Positions 38,578-47,900 of a DNA stretch of 58,840 bases are shown here, piece by piece. The notes beneath the pieces were generated by a model, which saw only the letters and a program-made list of their open reading frames with translations, had not been told where the DNA came from and ran no database searches. The position numbers and the translations under genes were made by a program. Where the stretch lies: contig JARUKZ010000027.1 in assembly GCA_029688955.1 (NCBI GenBank), positions 1 to 58,840 on the forward strand. Direction: 5' to 3'. Every line of letters starts with the position of its first letter. Position 1 is the stretch's first letter. Source of the DNA: Chitinispirillales bacterium ANBcel5 (lineage in GTDB: Bacteria > Fibrobacterota > Chitinivibrionia > Chitinivibrionales > Chitinispirillaceae).

Positions 38578-38860
38578 CGGATAATGTAACTCGTTTGGAC
38601 TATCCACGGGAAGAGGAAATGTTCAGAAGATGAAGTGTCCCTACCGCGGTTTTGGGTTTTCCCTTATTTCTATTTAACCATACAAATGCAGCCCTTTGCT
38701 TCAATTCTCTACCATTTATGTATTTCGATCTGCACTCTTTTAACCTTACCTGCTCTGGTTTGACGAGCCCCAAAACTTTGAATAAGTTCTTCTTATATAT
38801 TGCTATCCCTGTTCCCATCTTCGAATTCCACATTCCAAATTCTCACATTCAAAATTCTTA

Positions 38861-38972
38861 CTACGGGTCGCCCGAGGCGAAGGTGGCCACCCCCCAGTAA
38901 CGCCTGATGACAGAAGTTAGGTTCCTCACGGGGGCGCCAAGAAGCTTGCTTGCCCCGTGTAAGCGTGAAGGG
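38861..38972 (+). repeat. 112-bp near-identical repeat, copy 1
   Basis: Matches 39844-39955 over 112 bases with one visible difference (AAGAAGC against AAGAGGC). Much more GC-rich than its surroundings. No gene of its own. Confidence 0.9.
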
Positions 38973-39118
38973 AAAGGATATCTTTGTACTTATCCTTTCA
39001 AAAGAGTTGTGGATATCTTGTCTTTTTCTGCATTGTTTAGTGTATCCTAAACCTATATCTCTTTTGCTTTCAGGTCGCCCGGAAGTAAATAAAAACACTT
39101 ACCGGGATACCCTGAGGC

Positions 39119-39360
39119 AAAGGTGTTGTAAGTACACAGGGGCGAACGGAAGTGAGCACCACGAGAAAATGTCAGGGATATCGATCCGCCCCGATCACCG
39201 GCTCGTGAGTGTTTTCGCCGGTCTTTTTCTTGGGCCATCGAGTCTTCGAGTTTGGCCCCTCCCCGACGAAATCACGAACAGAAGAGCCGGTGCGGGGCTC
39301 TTAGGGCGTTCTTTGCCTACTTTCTTTGGCCCTGGAAAGAAAGTAGGTCGCCGAAGGCAG
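39119..39360 (+). repeat. GC-rich dispersed repeat with palindromic end
   Basis: The part 39119-39311 recurs in inverted orientation at 43515-43715. Its right end carries a perfect palindrome, CCTACTTTCTTT and AAAGAAAGTAGG (12-bp arms, 8-base loop), followed by TCGCCGAAGGC. Translations exist across it but look like repeat read-through. I know no named element with this layout. Confidence 0.8.
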
Positions 39361-39600
39361 CATAGGACAAGAGTAATCTAAAATTGAAAAAAGATCGTAA
39401 CCCGGGAACGTTATATTCAATAGTTTGGCGTAAAGCGCTGTCCTGGCGCTTCAAGATAAAACAACTTGAGTTACTAGCAAAATTAAATATCTATTGTTTG
39501 ATTTCAACAGAATAGCATAAAAAAACAACTGAAGAAAATTGATCATAATATCATAGATGAAGTTGTACAAGGTAAACATGTCTGGATATTTGCTAAGCCA

Positions 39601-39770
39601 AAGAAAGTACACAGGGGCGAACGGAAGATCGTGCTCTTCGGCCATCCATGGCCTACGAGTGCCTACTTTCTTTGGCCCTGGAAAGAAAGGGCTTTTAACA
39701 AAAACAGCGTTTCTTAACGCTGGATACCTTACCCTTAAGGAATGGAATGACAAAGTAGGTCGCCGAAGGC
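39601..39770 (+). repeat. Partial copy of the GC-rich repeat, interrupted by ~65 bp
   Basis: Contains GTACACAGGGGCGAACGGAAG, the CCTACTTTCTTT palindrome and TAGGTCGCCGAAGGC in the order of the 39119 copy. After GGAAAGAAAG about 65 extra bases (39690-39754) split the right arm, with AAAG on both sides. The interior part of the larger repeat is missing. Confidence 0.75.
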
Positions 39771-39843
39771 CGTGCACGAATAAAGTAATTCTATTTTTGA
39801 AATCTGCATCTTTTAGTGTATCCTGAAGCTATACCTCTTCTGA

Positions 39844-39955
39844 CTACGGGTCGCCCGAGGCGAAGGTGGCCACCCCCCAGTAACGCCTGATGACAGAAGT
39901 TAGGTTCCTCACGGGGGCGCCAAGAGGCTTGCTTGCCCCGTGTAAGCGTGAAGGG
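39844..39955 (+). repeat. 112-bp near-identical repeat, copy 2
   Basis: Direct copy of 38861-38972, 983 bases downstream. The ~236 bases that follow up to the next gene show no recognised feature. Confidence 0.9.
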
Positions 39956-40192
39956 TTTGGTGTTTTTTTTATGTTGCTCAAGAACTTAAAGTAGCACGGT
40001 GAGAAATTGGTAAAACGCATGTATTTCCATTATCGAAAATTATATAGATTTTGTAATCTTTGACGTACTCTGCTTTTTGAAGTCTGGTGTCATAATCGCC
40101 TCTCAATCTAATGGTTCTATTTGTGGAGGGATACTGTTTTAGTGGCCATTTCCCAACTTTTTAGCAACTCATTTTGGTACTTAATGCGGTTT

Positions 40193-41116
40193 CTATTTTT
40201 TTCTATTCCCATTATCTACCTTTTTCCAACTTTCTTCAACTAATTCAAATGTCTTTCCATTGAAAACGAACTTGCATTTGCAATTTATCGAATACTCATT
40301 GTCAGCAAATACATCAAAGCTGAACTTATCTTCGTCAGTCTCGCCACTACAATAGCACTGTGGTGTAAGGTCATCAATATGATAGTCAACAGCTATAGTT
40401 TTGGTCTCGTGATTATATGAAACCCCTTCATTCCAATCCCTACTACTTACTGAATACTTGAATTCTTCCTTGAATTCATTGTCTTTGAAAGTGATTAAGC
40501 GAACAGACGTCTCAAAACAAGATAAGCACACTCTTGCACTACTTGTCAGAACATATTTTGTGCCTTCATCAGTTTTAAGTGTAAAAATACCGTTATAACC
40601 GTCTGATTTAAAGAACGAATTAAATTCTGCCAATTGAGTTGAGTCCTGTGGAAAAAATTCTGTGTAATGAGTAATAGAAATTCGGGATCGATATGTTCCG
40701 CCTGTTTTTTCATCAAAAGAGAAATTGTAAAGTTTATTGTCTTCAGAAACTACTATTGATAGCTCATTAGAATTTAGTAACTCTTTAATAGAAACTTTGC
40801 AAAAGTATGGGTGTTTTACTATTTGATTAATGTTTTCCGTAATCTTTCTTTGAAAGTACATTATCATATAATAACTTTGAATTGAATCCTTGTTTTCAGA
40901 TAACATTTCATCATAGTATTCATCTTCAAAATCTTCTTTAATTTCCTTCTTAGAAAGACCAAAAGTCGAAATTGAATAATATTCATCAGCAAATGGAGAG
41001 AGTAGTGAATATTGATTTAGGTATTGATTAGTTTCTTCAATTAGCTTTTCAAAGTCAGACTTTGTCTGTCCAAACACTATAATTGGAAGGAGAATTACTG
41101 TAAATAGTATTTTCAT
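40193..41116 (-). CDS. Secreted hypothetical protein
   Basis: A 307-residue protein with a short signal peptide (ends VFGQ, about 16) and an acidic, Tyr/Phe-rich mature part with Cys pairs near the end (CLSC, CYCSG, CKC). No family recognised. No Shine-Dalgarno sequence is visible before the ATG and the upstream bases are A-rich, which is common in Bacteroidota genes. With low GC and repeat flanks this suggests acquisition by transfer. Confidence 0.65.
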   Translation of the reverse strand: MKILFTVILLPIIVFGQTKSDFEKLIEETNQYLNQYSLLSPFADEYYSISTFGLSKKEIKEDFEDEYYDEMLSENKDSIQSYYMIMYFQRKITENINQIVKHPYFCKVSIKELLNSNELSIVVSEDNKLYNFSFDEKTGGTYRSRISITHYTEFFPQDSTQLAEFNSFFKSDGYNGIFTLKTDEGTKYVLTSSARVCLSCFETSVRLITFKDNEFKEEFKYSVSSRDWNEGVSYNHETKTIAVDYHIDDLTPQCYCSGETDEDKFSFDVFADNEYSINCKCKFVFNGKTFELVEESWKKVDNGNRKK

Positions 41117-41265
41117 TTTTTAGTTGTCGTTTCTTTTTCAAAATCCCATGAAGTTGAAAGATTCTTCTTAAAATACCCCAAATACCCATTTCCGGCAACC
41201 ATCTGCGGTCTAAAACGCAGACCTGTGCTAAACGCCGCCGAAGTAGACCCAAAGGGCGCTCGTTT

Positions 41266-41294
41266 TCCGTAGCAGACTACTGCGAAGGGTGAAC
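41266..41294 (-). repeat. 29-bp inverted fragment of the 35-kb repeat
   Basis: TCCGTAGCAGACTACTGCGA... through GGGTGAAC is the exact reverse complement of 35572-35600. It lies in the 264-base gap between the two orphan genes, which has no credible gene. Confidence 0.8.
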
Positions 41295-41380
41295 AGAGGT
41301 GCAGTGTTCTTTTAAATTTATACCTCCGAAAGTCTTTTTCCGCATGGGGCATATTCCTTTCCATTTTTCGTTTTATCCAT

Positions 41381-42169
41381 TCACGGTCTTTTACTAAAAA
41401 AATTATCAAAACGTAGGCTTACACCTAATACAAGAAATAAACCCTCATCATCAAAAAAGATAGGGTTGCCTCCTATTCTAATGGCACCAATACGTCCGTT
41501 TTTAAACTCGTATTGAGCAAAAAGATATGAAAAAGAATAGCCTAATCCTGCTATCCCTGTTTTAATATTCAAGATTTGGCAACCAATTTCAGGAGTACTC
41601 ATTCTTCTAAAATATTTAAAATTATCGTTAAATGTTATTAGCCTGACAAAATTAACTGAAGGTAGATTAAGGTACAGGTTGTAATCTTTGTAACCCAAGC
41701 TCATCTCGATAGCGTCCCAGTAATAAACCCCTCGAGAGAAGCTTCTGTTTTCATAAAATAATGACGACGTGTATTTAAAACTGAAAAATTGTAACTCTTT
41801 TTCAATTCCTAAGCTAACTCCAAGTAAACCATTGTTGTACTGCATCTTCATATCTAAAAACTCGTTAATATCATAGGTTAAAAACATATGAAGACTAATT
41901 TTTTGATGGCGTATTTCTTCTACAGAAACAGTCTCTTCCCTTGGTGTTGTTGATGTTTCCCTATTAATATATGAAAAGTCAGGAACAGGTAATGTGTCAT
42001 ATATTTGAAAATTCTCATAGGTAGAAATGAAGCTATCCCTGGGTCCATCGGGAAAGGATCTTGTATAAATGTAATTTGTATATTTATGATAATTCAAAAA
42101 GACATCCAACTCCATACAATGTAAGGAGCATGCGCATAAAAACAATAAAGAAAAAAGTTTACTAATCAT
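41381..42169 (-). CDS. Putative outer-membrane protein, unknown
   Basis: The ATG at 42169 begins a clear signal peptide (ISKLFSLLFLCACSLHC) and gives about 262 residues; the frame is open 36 codons upstream, but those residues would precede the signal. The mature part is rich in alternating Tyr/Phe/Leu strands and ends near FDNF, like a small beta-barrel. No family recognised. It lies between repeats in the accessory region. Confidence 0.6.
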   Translation of the reverse strand: MISKLFSLLFLCACSLHCMELDVFLNYHKYTNYIYTRSFPDGPRDSFISTYENFQIYDTLPVPDFSYINRETSTTPREETVSVEEIRHQKISLHMFLTYDINEFLDMKMQYNNGLLGVSLGIEKELQFFSFKYTSSLFYENRSFSRGVYYWDAIEMSLGYKDYNLYLNLPSVNFVRLITFNDNFKYFRRMSTPEIGCQILNIKTGIAGLGYSFSYLFAQYEFKNGRIGAIRIGGNPIFFDDEGLFLVLGVSLRFDNFFSKRP

Positions 42170-42589
42170 CTTTGATTTCCAATATCTTTTTAAGATACAT
42201 ATATTAAGTGCAGTAAATGCCACATTTCCAGTGCTCTTTTCCCTCACGCTCCGGCATACATTTCTATAATAACCCATTCAGAACAAAAACTGACATACCC
42301 AGCGGGTATCCTTTATCTGCTTTTTCAACAATCCTCGCCACTGATGAGTGTTTTTGATTCGAAGTCAGACTCATGTTTCAGTTTCCATCAAACAGCCATT
42401 AATCAAACCAATCGCTTAAAAACCACTATATGTTGAGGTTTTCGCTTTTTGAGATTAACCTATACAGTATCATCCCAGCGTACTATCAAACAACTATCAA
42501 ACAAATCCCGCATTATCTCCTTCGGCCTTAGCCCAGAATGGCAGCTAGCTGCGATTGCGGGTTCCAGCGGCCACGTTTTCACCCTCAAC
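42170..42589. other. Gene-free gap
   Basis: About 420 bases between the outer-membrane gene and the antitoxin gene. Several short frames overlap here, none with a ribosome site or recognisable sequence. I see no tRNA, terminator or repeat. Confidence 0.5.
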
Positions 42590-42937
42590 TTATTCACTCC
42601 TGCCTTCTTCAACATTCCCACCCCGCCCAGCACCCTCTCTCTCATATATAACCACCCCAAATTCTCTCACATGATTCTTCACAGCTTCTGATGTAACCGT
42701 ATGCTTTCGTATCAAATCAACAGAGTAGGATATATTCAAAGCCTCCATCTGACTCATGAGCTGTGATTCATCGCGAAGGGTCAATTCCTTTCCAACCAGC
42801 AGAATATCAATATCTGAATTATAGGAATAAGTACCCATAGCTCGCGATCCAAAGAGGAGTGCCTTTTCCACTTTTGAATTTGATGCTAAAACGTCTTTAA
42901 TGAGTTTCAGTTCTTTCTCTGTTAAGCCATATTTCAC
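42590..42937 (-). CDS. MNT-type nucleotidyltransferase (antitoxin)
   Basis: A 115-residue minimal nucleotidyltransferase with the full GSx10DxD motif (Gly30-Ser31 ... Asp42-Ile-Asp44). In HEPN/MNT modules the MNT protein neutralises the HEPN RNase, in known cases by AMP-ylating it. The last ~16 residues (after VVIYERE) are Gly/Glu-rich and look like a non-native extension. The gene overlaps the HEPN gene by four bases. Confidence 0.88.
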   Translation of the reverse strand: MKYGLTEKELKLIKDVLASNSKVEKALLFGSRAMGTYSYNSDIDILLVGKELTLRDESQLMSQMEALNISYSVDLIRKHTVTSEAVKNHVREFGVVIYEREGAGRGGNVEEGRSE

Positions 42938-43341
42938 CTGGTATAGTCCTCGTTTATACGAGCAATGGCATCTGTTATCATTGGGAAGTAAACCTCTTTT
43001 ATCACTTTCTCTGCTTCATCGGCAATAGATTTATTATACGTGTGCGAAAGCCTGTCGCGACTTTCCAGTGCTTCCAACCACACCGCTGCATCTGCGATAA
43101 GTCCTTGTTCAAAGGCAAGTCGAATCGCCTGTCGGGGACTGTTTACCTCATATCCTTCATAATAAAGTTTGTCTTTAAATGTTTTCCAGCATAGTTCAAA
43201 GGTGAACTCAAAAACCTGAACAAGACCGGCAAGTTCAAGCTGTGAGTAACTCTCTTTTGCACAGGCATCTTTAAATTGTTCACCTGCAGCTAAAAGGTTT
43301 TCAAATCGTTGTTTCCATCTGATTTCAGCACTATTACTCAT
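42934..43341 (-). CDS. HEPN toxin / HI0074-family protein
   Basis: A 135-residue helical protein of the HI0074 (nucleotidyltransferase substrate-binding) branch of HEPN. The RNase motif Rx4HxY is intact: Arg95, His100, Tyr102 (RDRLSHTY). It would cleave RNA when not held by the MNT partner encoded next. AGGAGT lies before the ATG, which overlaps the stop of an hsdM remnant in ATGA fashion, showing the pair once belonged to a type I restriction operon. Confidence 0.88.
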   Translation of the reverse strand: MSNSAEIRWKQRFENLLAAGEQFKDACAKESYSQLELAGLVQVFEFTFELCWKTFKDKLYYEGYEVNSPRQAIRLAFEQGLIADAAVWLEALESRDRLSHTYNKSIADEAEKVIKEVYFPMITDAIARINEDYTR

Positions 43342-43495
43342 TTTTTACTCCTATAGTTAGCACTCATAGCCAACCCCACCAGATTCATCTTAATCTCAGC
43401 CTCAAGTCTGTCCGGCTCCGCAAATTGCCCTTTGAGTTGTGCAGTAAGCCTGGCCATCTTTTCGAAAAAAGGCTTACTGTCCTTAAGAAACGCTG
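43338..43495 (-). pseudogene. 3' remnant of a type I DNA methyltransferase (hsdM)
   Basis: About 50 codons reading KPFFEKMARLTAQLKGQFAE then DRLEAEIKMNLVGL match the typical C-terminal helix of HsdM proteins. Upstream the frame runs straight into the inverted GC-rich repeat at 43515-43715, so the catalytic part (with its NPPF motif) is gone. The stop still overlaps the HEPN start. The family call rests on this short C-terminal pattern. Confidence 0.65.
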
Positions 43496-43514
43496 GCAAC
43501 CCAGGACGGGTTGC

Positions 43515-43715
43515 ATGAACGAACGCCCTGGGAGCCCCGCACCGGCTCCTCTGTTCGTGATTTCGCCGGGGAGGGGCCAAACTCGCGGACTCGATGACCC
43601 CGGAAAAAAAGACCGGCGAAAACACTCACGAGCCGCTGATCGGGGCGGATCTATATCCCTAAGGTTTTCTCGTGGTGCTCACTTCCGTTCGCCCCTGTGT
43701 ACTTACAACACCTTT
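43515..43715 (-). repeat. Inverted copy of the GC-rich dispersed repeat
   Basis: Reverse complement of 39119-39311 with scattered differences. It ends at the hsdM remnant on one side. A GCAACCC/GGGTTGC hairpin (about 43497-43514) sits at the junction. Confidence 0.8.
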
Positions 43716-44082
43716 TGCACCCATCTGGGGCCCATTTGTTGAACAGAGTCGCTGCTTACCCTAAATCTAACCCCTGATGTTATGGAGATTGGATTTCTTT
43801 TCTTAGCTTGCAAATTAATGTATTAATATAGGTGAAGGCCCTGGAGGTGTAAATATTTTGCTTATAAAAATTGTTTTGGGAGCAAAACCTTTAAGATTAA
43901 GATGATCGATGTAACTCTGCCATAGCGTGCTCACGTATACCTCCTCTGCGAATGGATAGATGTTTTTGTCGCAGAAAAAAGCATATTCAAGTGCTTAAGA
44001 AATGGTTTTTTTGAGGAAATTTGTTGGAGGTGTGTAGGATATTTGGGGGAAAAGTGTGGTTTTAGCTGCTGGTAGGCTGATT

Positions 44083-44167
44083 GCGTGTAGCGGAAGTTGT
44101 CGTAGCGTAGCTGAGGCAATTTCGGAGAGAGCAATACTCCACCAGAACCGGCTACACGCTGTTATAT
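44083..44167. other. attC-like imperfect palindrome
   Basis: GCGTGTAGC (44083-44091) pairs with GCTACACGC (44151-44159), followed by GTTATAT (44161-44167). The opposite core is degenerate (TGATT instead of an AAC). It resembles a worn attC site. The flanking stretch 43716-44316 contains no gene. Confidence 0.4.
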
Positions 44168-44316
44168 GATGTGGTTGGGAGGTGGGTTCCCAATGCTCTC
44201 GATTCACTATACATATGCGCCTTTTCTTCCTTTAAAAAAAACTTGCCCATTTATTTCAGCTGGAGCACAGACTTATACCGATCTTGCCGATGTGACGTGC
44301 GGAAGCTGGTTCCTTT

Positions 44317-44997
44317 TCAAATCTCTTCCTCGAGAATCTGTCCATTTTCCAGTAACCACTGTTTTGCCTTTTCCACTTTTGAAGAGTGTGCCCCAATGAT
44401 ATTCCAAAACCGGGGTGTGTGGTTGGCTTCTAATAGGTGGGTCAGCTCATGAATTATCACATAATCTATGACATACATCGGTGCCTTAATCAGTCGCCAG
44501 TTAAAATTCAGATTATCCCTGGTTGTACAAGAACCCCAGCGAAAGCGGTTGTCAACAATTTTTATGTTGGAGAATTTCACCCCAAGCTCATTGGCAAATT
44601 TTGAAGTCCGAGGAAGGATTTTCTCCCTGGCTTTTTCCATGTACCAAATTTGAAGTACCTTCTTGCGCTCTGCTGAAAGTCTCTCCGGAATCAGGAATCG
44701 CTGCTCAAAACGGACCTCCTCTGAGCTGTTTTGAACTATTTCTATTTGATATTGACGACCAAGATAGAGAGCTGATTCGCCATTGACCAACTCTTTGCCG
44801 GGTGGATGAGCTAAGGCGTACTTTTGCGCATGTCTGGTCTTTTCATAAACCCACTGCCGTTTTGATTCGATTACAGAACGGATTTTCTCCTCAGAAATTG
44901 ATTCCGGAGCAAGAACAACCACACTGCGGTCACGTTCAACGATTATGGACATCTTTTTTCGTTTATTCGAGCGTTTGATTGTATAAACAAGTTCCAT
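44317..44997 (-). CDS. YgjP-like zinc metallopeptidase (M48/SprT-related)
   Basis: A 226-residue protein with the zinc motif HExxH at His183-His187 (HELTHLLEANH, third ligand probably His193) and the RWGSC box at 153-157. It is a common neighbour of hsdR in type I restriction loci, where its role is unsettled. Its start lies two bases after the hsdR stop, so the two are co-transcribed. Confidence 0.9.
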   Translation of the reverse strand: MELVYTIKRSNKRKKMSIIVERDRSVVVLAPESISEEKIRSVIESKRQWVYEKTRHAQKYALAHPPGKELVNGESALYLGRQYQIEIVQNSSEEVRFEQRFLIPERLSAERKKVLQIWYMEKAREKILPRTSKFANELGVKFSNIKIVDNRFRWGSCTTRDNLNFNWRLIKAPMYVIDYVIIHELTHLLEANHTPRFWNIIGAHSSKVEKAKQWLLENGQILEEEI

Positions 44998-44999
44998 GC

Positions 45000-47900
45000 T
45001 TACTCCGAGTAAAGGATCGTATCGTTATTCTTTTTTGCGATTTCCATAACTCTGCTGATGATCCGGGCCCGGTTCTGGAGTACATTTGGCAGTTTTGAAT
45101 AATTTGGCTGCAGAAGTATATTTTGAATCTCGGCTCTGAGTTTATTGCGAGCAGGAATGCTTTCCCAAAAACCTGCAAGCTTCAGTTCTCGTTCTATGAT
45201 TAAGAACACCTGTTGTGTAAGGTCAACCAGAATAGAGATCTGGTCCTCTTCACTGAAACCATATTTGGGCGGCTCCTCGGCTACTTTTCCAGGTTGCACA
45301 GGGTCGCTCTCAGACAGCCCAAAGATCTCTTTTTTGAAAACCCGAAAAAATGGCATCTGCTTTTTGCGGTGGAGACCGTAAGTTGGTTCTTTGCTGGCAT
45401 TCTTGATATTTTCGCGCAGTCTCTCCAATTCTTCATAAATTTTCTTCCAATTATCATCAAATTCCTGAAATATCAGCGAAAGAGCCTCCGCAAAAGAGGC
45501 CTGTAAATCCGGGTCATCATCCAGTTCAACATCAAGGTAATGGCGAATGGCGTGTTCCACTTCTGCGGCTTTGGTTTTGGTGCGGTTACGCTTACTGACA
45601 TTTTTCTGAAAGTCTTCATCAAATATTGATATCGGCTCAATTTTTTGATCGATATTTTTAGACTTCAGATACTGGTCAGTAATCGCACGCAGCTTTGGTG
45701 GTATTCCTTTCATACTCAAACGCTCATCGCGCAAATGTTTTCCAGCCAGAACATTGATTTCTGAAAGAGCGTTGTAGTCAGGCATGAAATCCAATGCCTG
45801 CCGGGCCGGAAAGAGCAGATTCAGACATTTGGTGAATTTTTTGAAGGCCTGCATATAATCAAACCGTAACTCTTCATCATAGAAAACATCAAAGAAGGCA
45901 TCATGATCGGTAAGATCGGTCAAACGGTGTTTTTTTAAGAGTCCCATAATTTCAGCATGGCTGTTGTGAAGATTGCGGATCTCCTCTTCCGGATAGCTCA
46001 ATGCATCCAGTATCTCTTTCTGTTCCCGTTCATCATAGGAATCGATGGCTCTCTTCAGGTGATGTCCCACACCTACATAGTCCACAACGAAACCTTTTTC
46101 TTTCGTATCATCACTTACCCGGTTTACCCTGGCAATTGCCTGAAGAAGATTGTGATCAGTGATAACCTTGTCAAGATACATAACCTGCTCAATGGGCGCA
46201 TCAAAGCCGATAATAAGCATATTGTTGACAATGAGTATGCCCATGTCTCCGGTAATCCCGTCATCTTTACCACCATAGCTCAGCTTAAAACTCTTGATAC
46301 TGCGTTCATGTTTTAACTTGTCCGAATATTGTTTCAGATGTGGCAGATCGTTATGTGCACCGGAAATGATAACATCCGATTGAATGTTCTTAAGTTGTTC
46401 AGGATCTACTCCGCAGGGGTTTGTCACTTGCAACTCTTCAGCCCTTTTTTTCAAAGCTGCATCAATGTGCTTCTTATAGCGCACCGCTGCTTCCCTTGAA
46501 GTCGCGACGACTTGAGCCTTATAGCCATTGGGAAACACATGGGTAAGATAGTGTTCTACCATATCCCCAGCTTTGGCTTTTATTGTCGAATCTGCTTCAA
46601 GATAAGCGTCCCTCGAGCCATAGCCGAGAATTTCCAGTCTCTCCTGGAGGTTATAGTCACTGAACACGTCCGTAAACGCCTCATCCATTCCCTCCTGGTC
46701 AGGTACTTCTGCATTATGAGTGCGGCCTTCATAGACGATCTCAAGCGTTACACCATCCTCGATTGCCTGGCGCATGGTGTATGTATCGATGTAGTCACCA
46801 AACACCCGCTCTGTCTTGTCAATAGGGGTGCCTGTATAGCCAATTTTCGCGGCATTCGGGATACCTTTATCCAGGTTCGCACCCAGCATTTTGTATTGCG
46901 AACGATGAGCCTCGTCCGTCATGACAAGGATATTGGGACTGTCGTTGAGTTGTGGAAAAATTTCGGTCAAGTCAGCCTCGCGAAACTTATGGATCATGGC
47001 CATCACCAGATCAGAAGTATCTGCGCTCAGAAGCTCTTTGAGTTTTTTTATACTACCGGCCACCTTTACCGTAAAACCAACGCTGCGACTGGTTTCATTA
47101 AGCTGATCCTCCAGTTGAGTGCGATCGGTCACAAAAACGATTTTCCAGTTTGATAAAACCGAATGCAGATACATCTCCCGAACCATAAACATCATAGTGA
47201 GCGATTTGCCTGATCCCTGTGTATGCCAGATAATGCCGCTGCGCTCACGCGGGGTTTTTCCCTGAATCAAACGATTTACCGCCAGCTTAACAGCTCTGAA
47301 CTGCTGATACCGGCCGACAATCTTGATCGTCTGCCCCTTATCATTAGTTGAAAACAGGGTAAAAGTCCGGATAAGATCAATGAGATTTCTCTTGTCCATC
47401 ATGCCTGCCACCAGGCGCTGCTGACTGTTGGGGCTGCCGGATCCGTGGTCGAGGTCATTCAATGTGCGTGGGTAGGGATCGGCCCAGCGATAGAAATGTT
47501 TTTCGCTGTGAGTGGTTATTGTGCCAAATTTTGCATCCTGTCGGCACGTAGCAACAACAAATTGGTTGAAATAGAAAAGTGGTGCACTGCCTTCCCCCTT
47601 GGCTCCGCGCTGCTCACTGTAACGCAACATCTGGTTGATGGCTTCGGGTATGGCATCTTTGAGCTTGGGGGATTTGCACTCAATCAGTACCACCGGCAAG
47701 CCGTTCACAAACAGAACGATGTCCGGAATGATATGGTGCTCGGTGCCTAAGATTCTAACCTTAAACTGACAAACCGCGATGAATCGATTGTTCGTCAATG
47801 GGCTTGTGTGAAAATCGATAAACCGAACCGTCGGGCTTTGCTCCCCCGTTTTACGGTTTTCGCTGACACTTGTATTTTCCAGTAGCAGATGGAGCGCATA

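Noticed and set aside
38950..39381. A 143-codon open frame
   Set aside because: It is read-through of the GC-rich repeats; parts recur elsewhere in other frames and orientations, and it has no ribosome site.
39451..39826. Overlapping open frames on both strands
   Set aside because: They cover the interrupted repeat copy and share no protein-like features.
41113..41409. A 98-codon minus-strand frame between the two orphan genes
   Set aside because: It spans the inverted 29-bp repeat fragment and overlaps both neighbours; composition is not protein-like.
43425..43742. Plus-strand frame across the hsdM remnant
   Set aside because: It is antisense to the remnant and to the inverted repeat.
46512..47153. 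213-codon plus-strand frame inside hsdR
   Set aside because: Antisense shadow of a strongly conserved helicase region.
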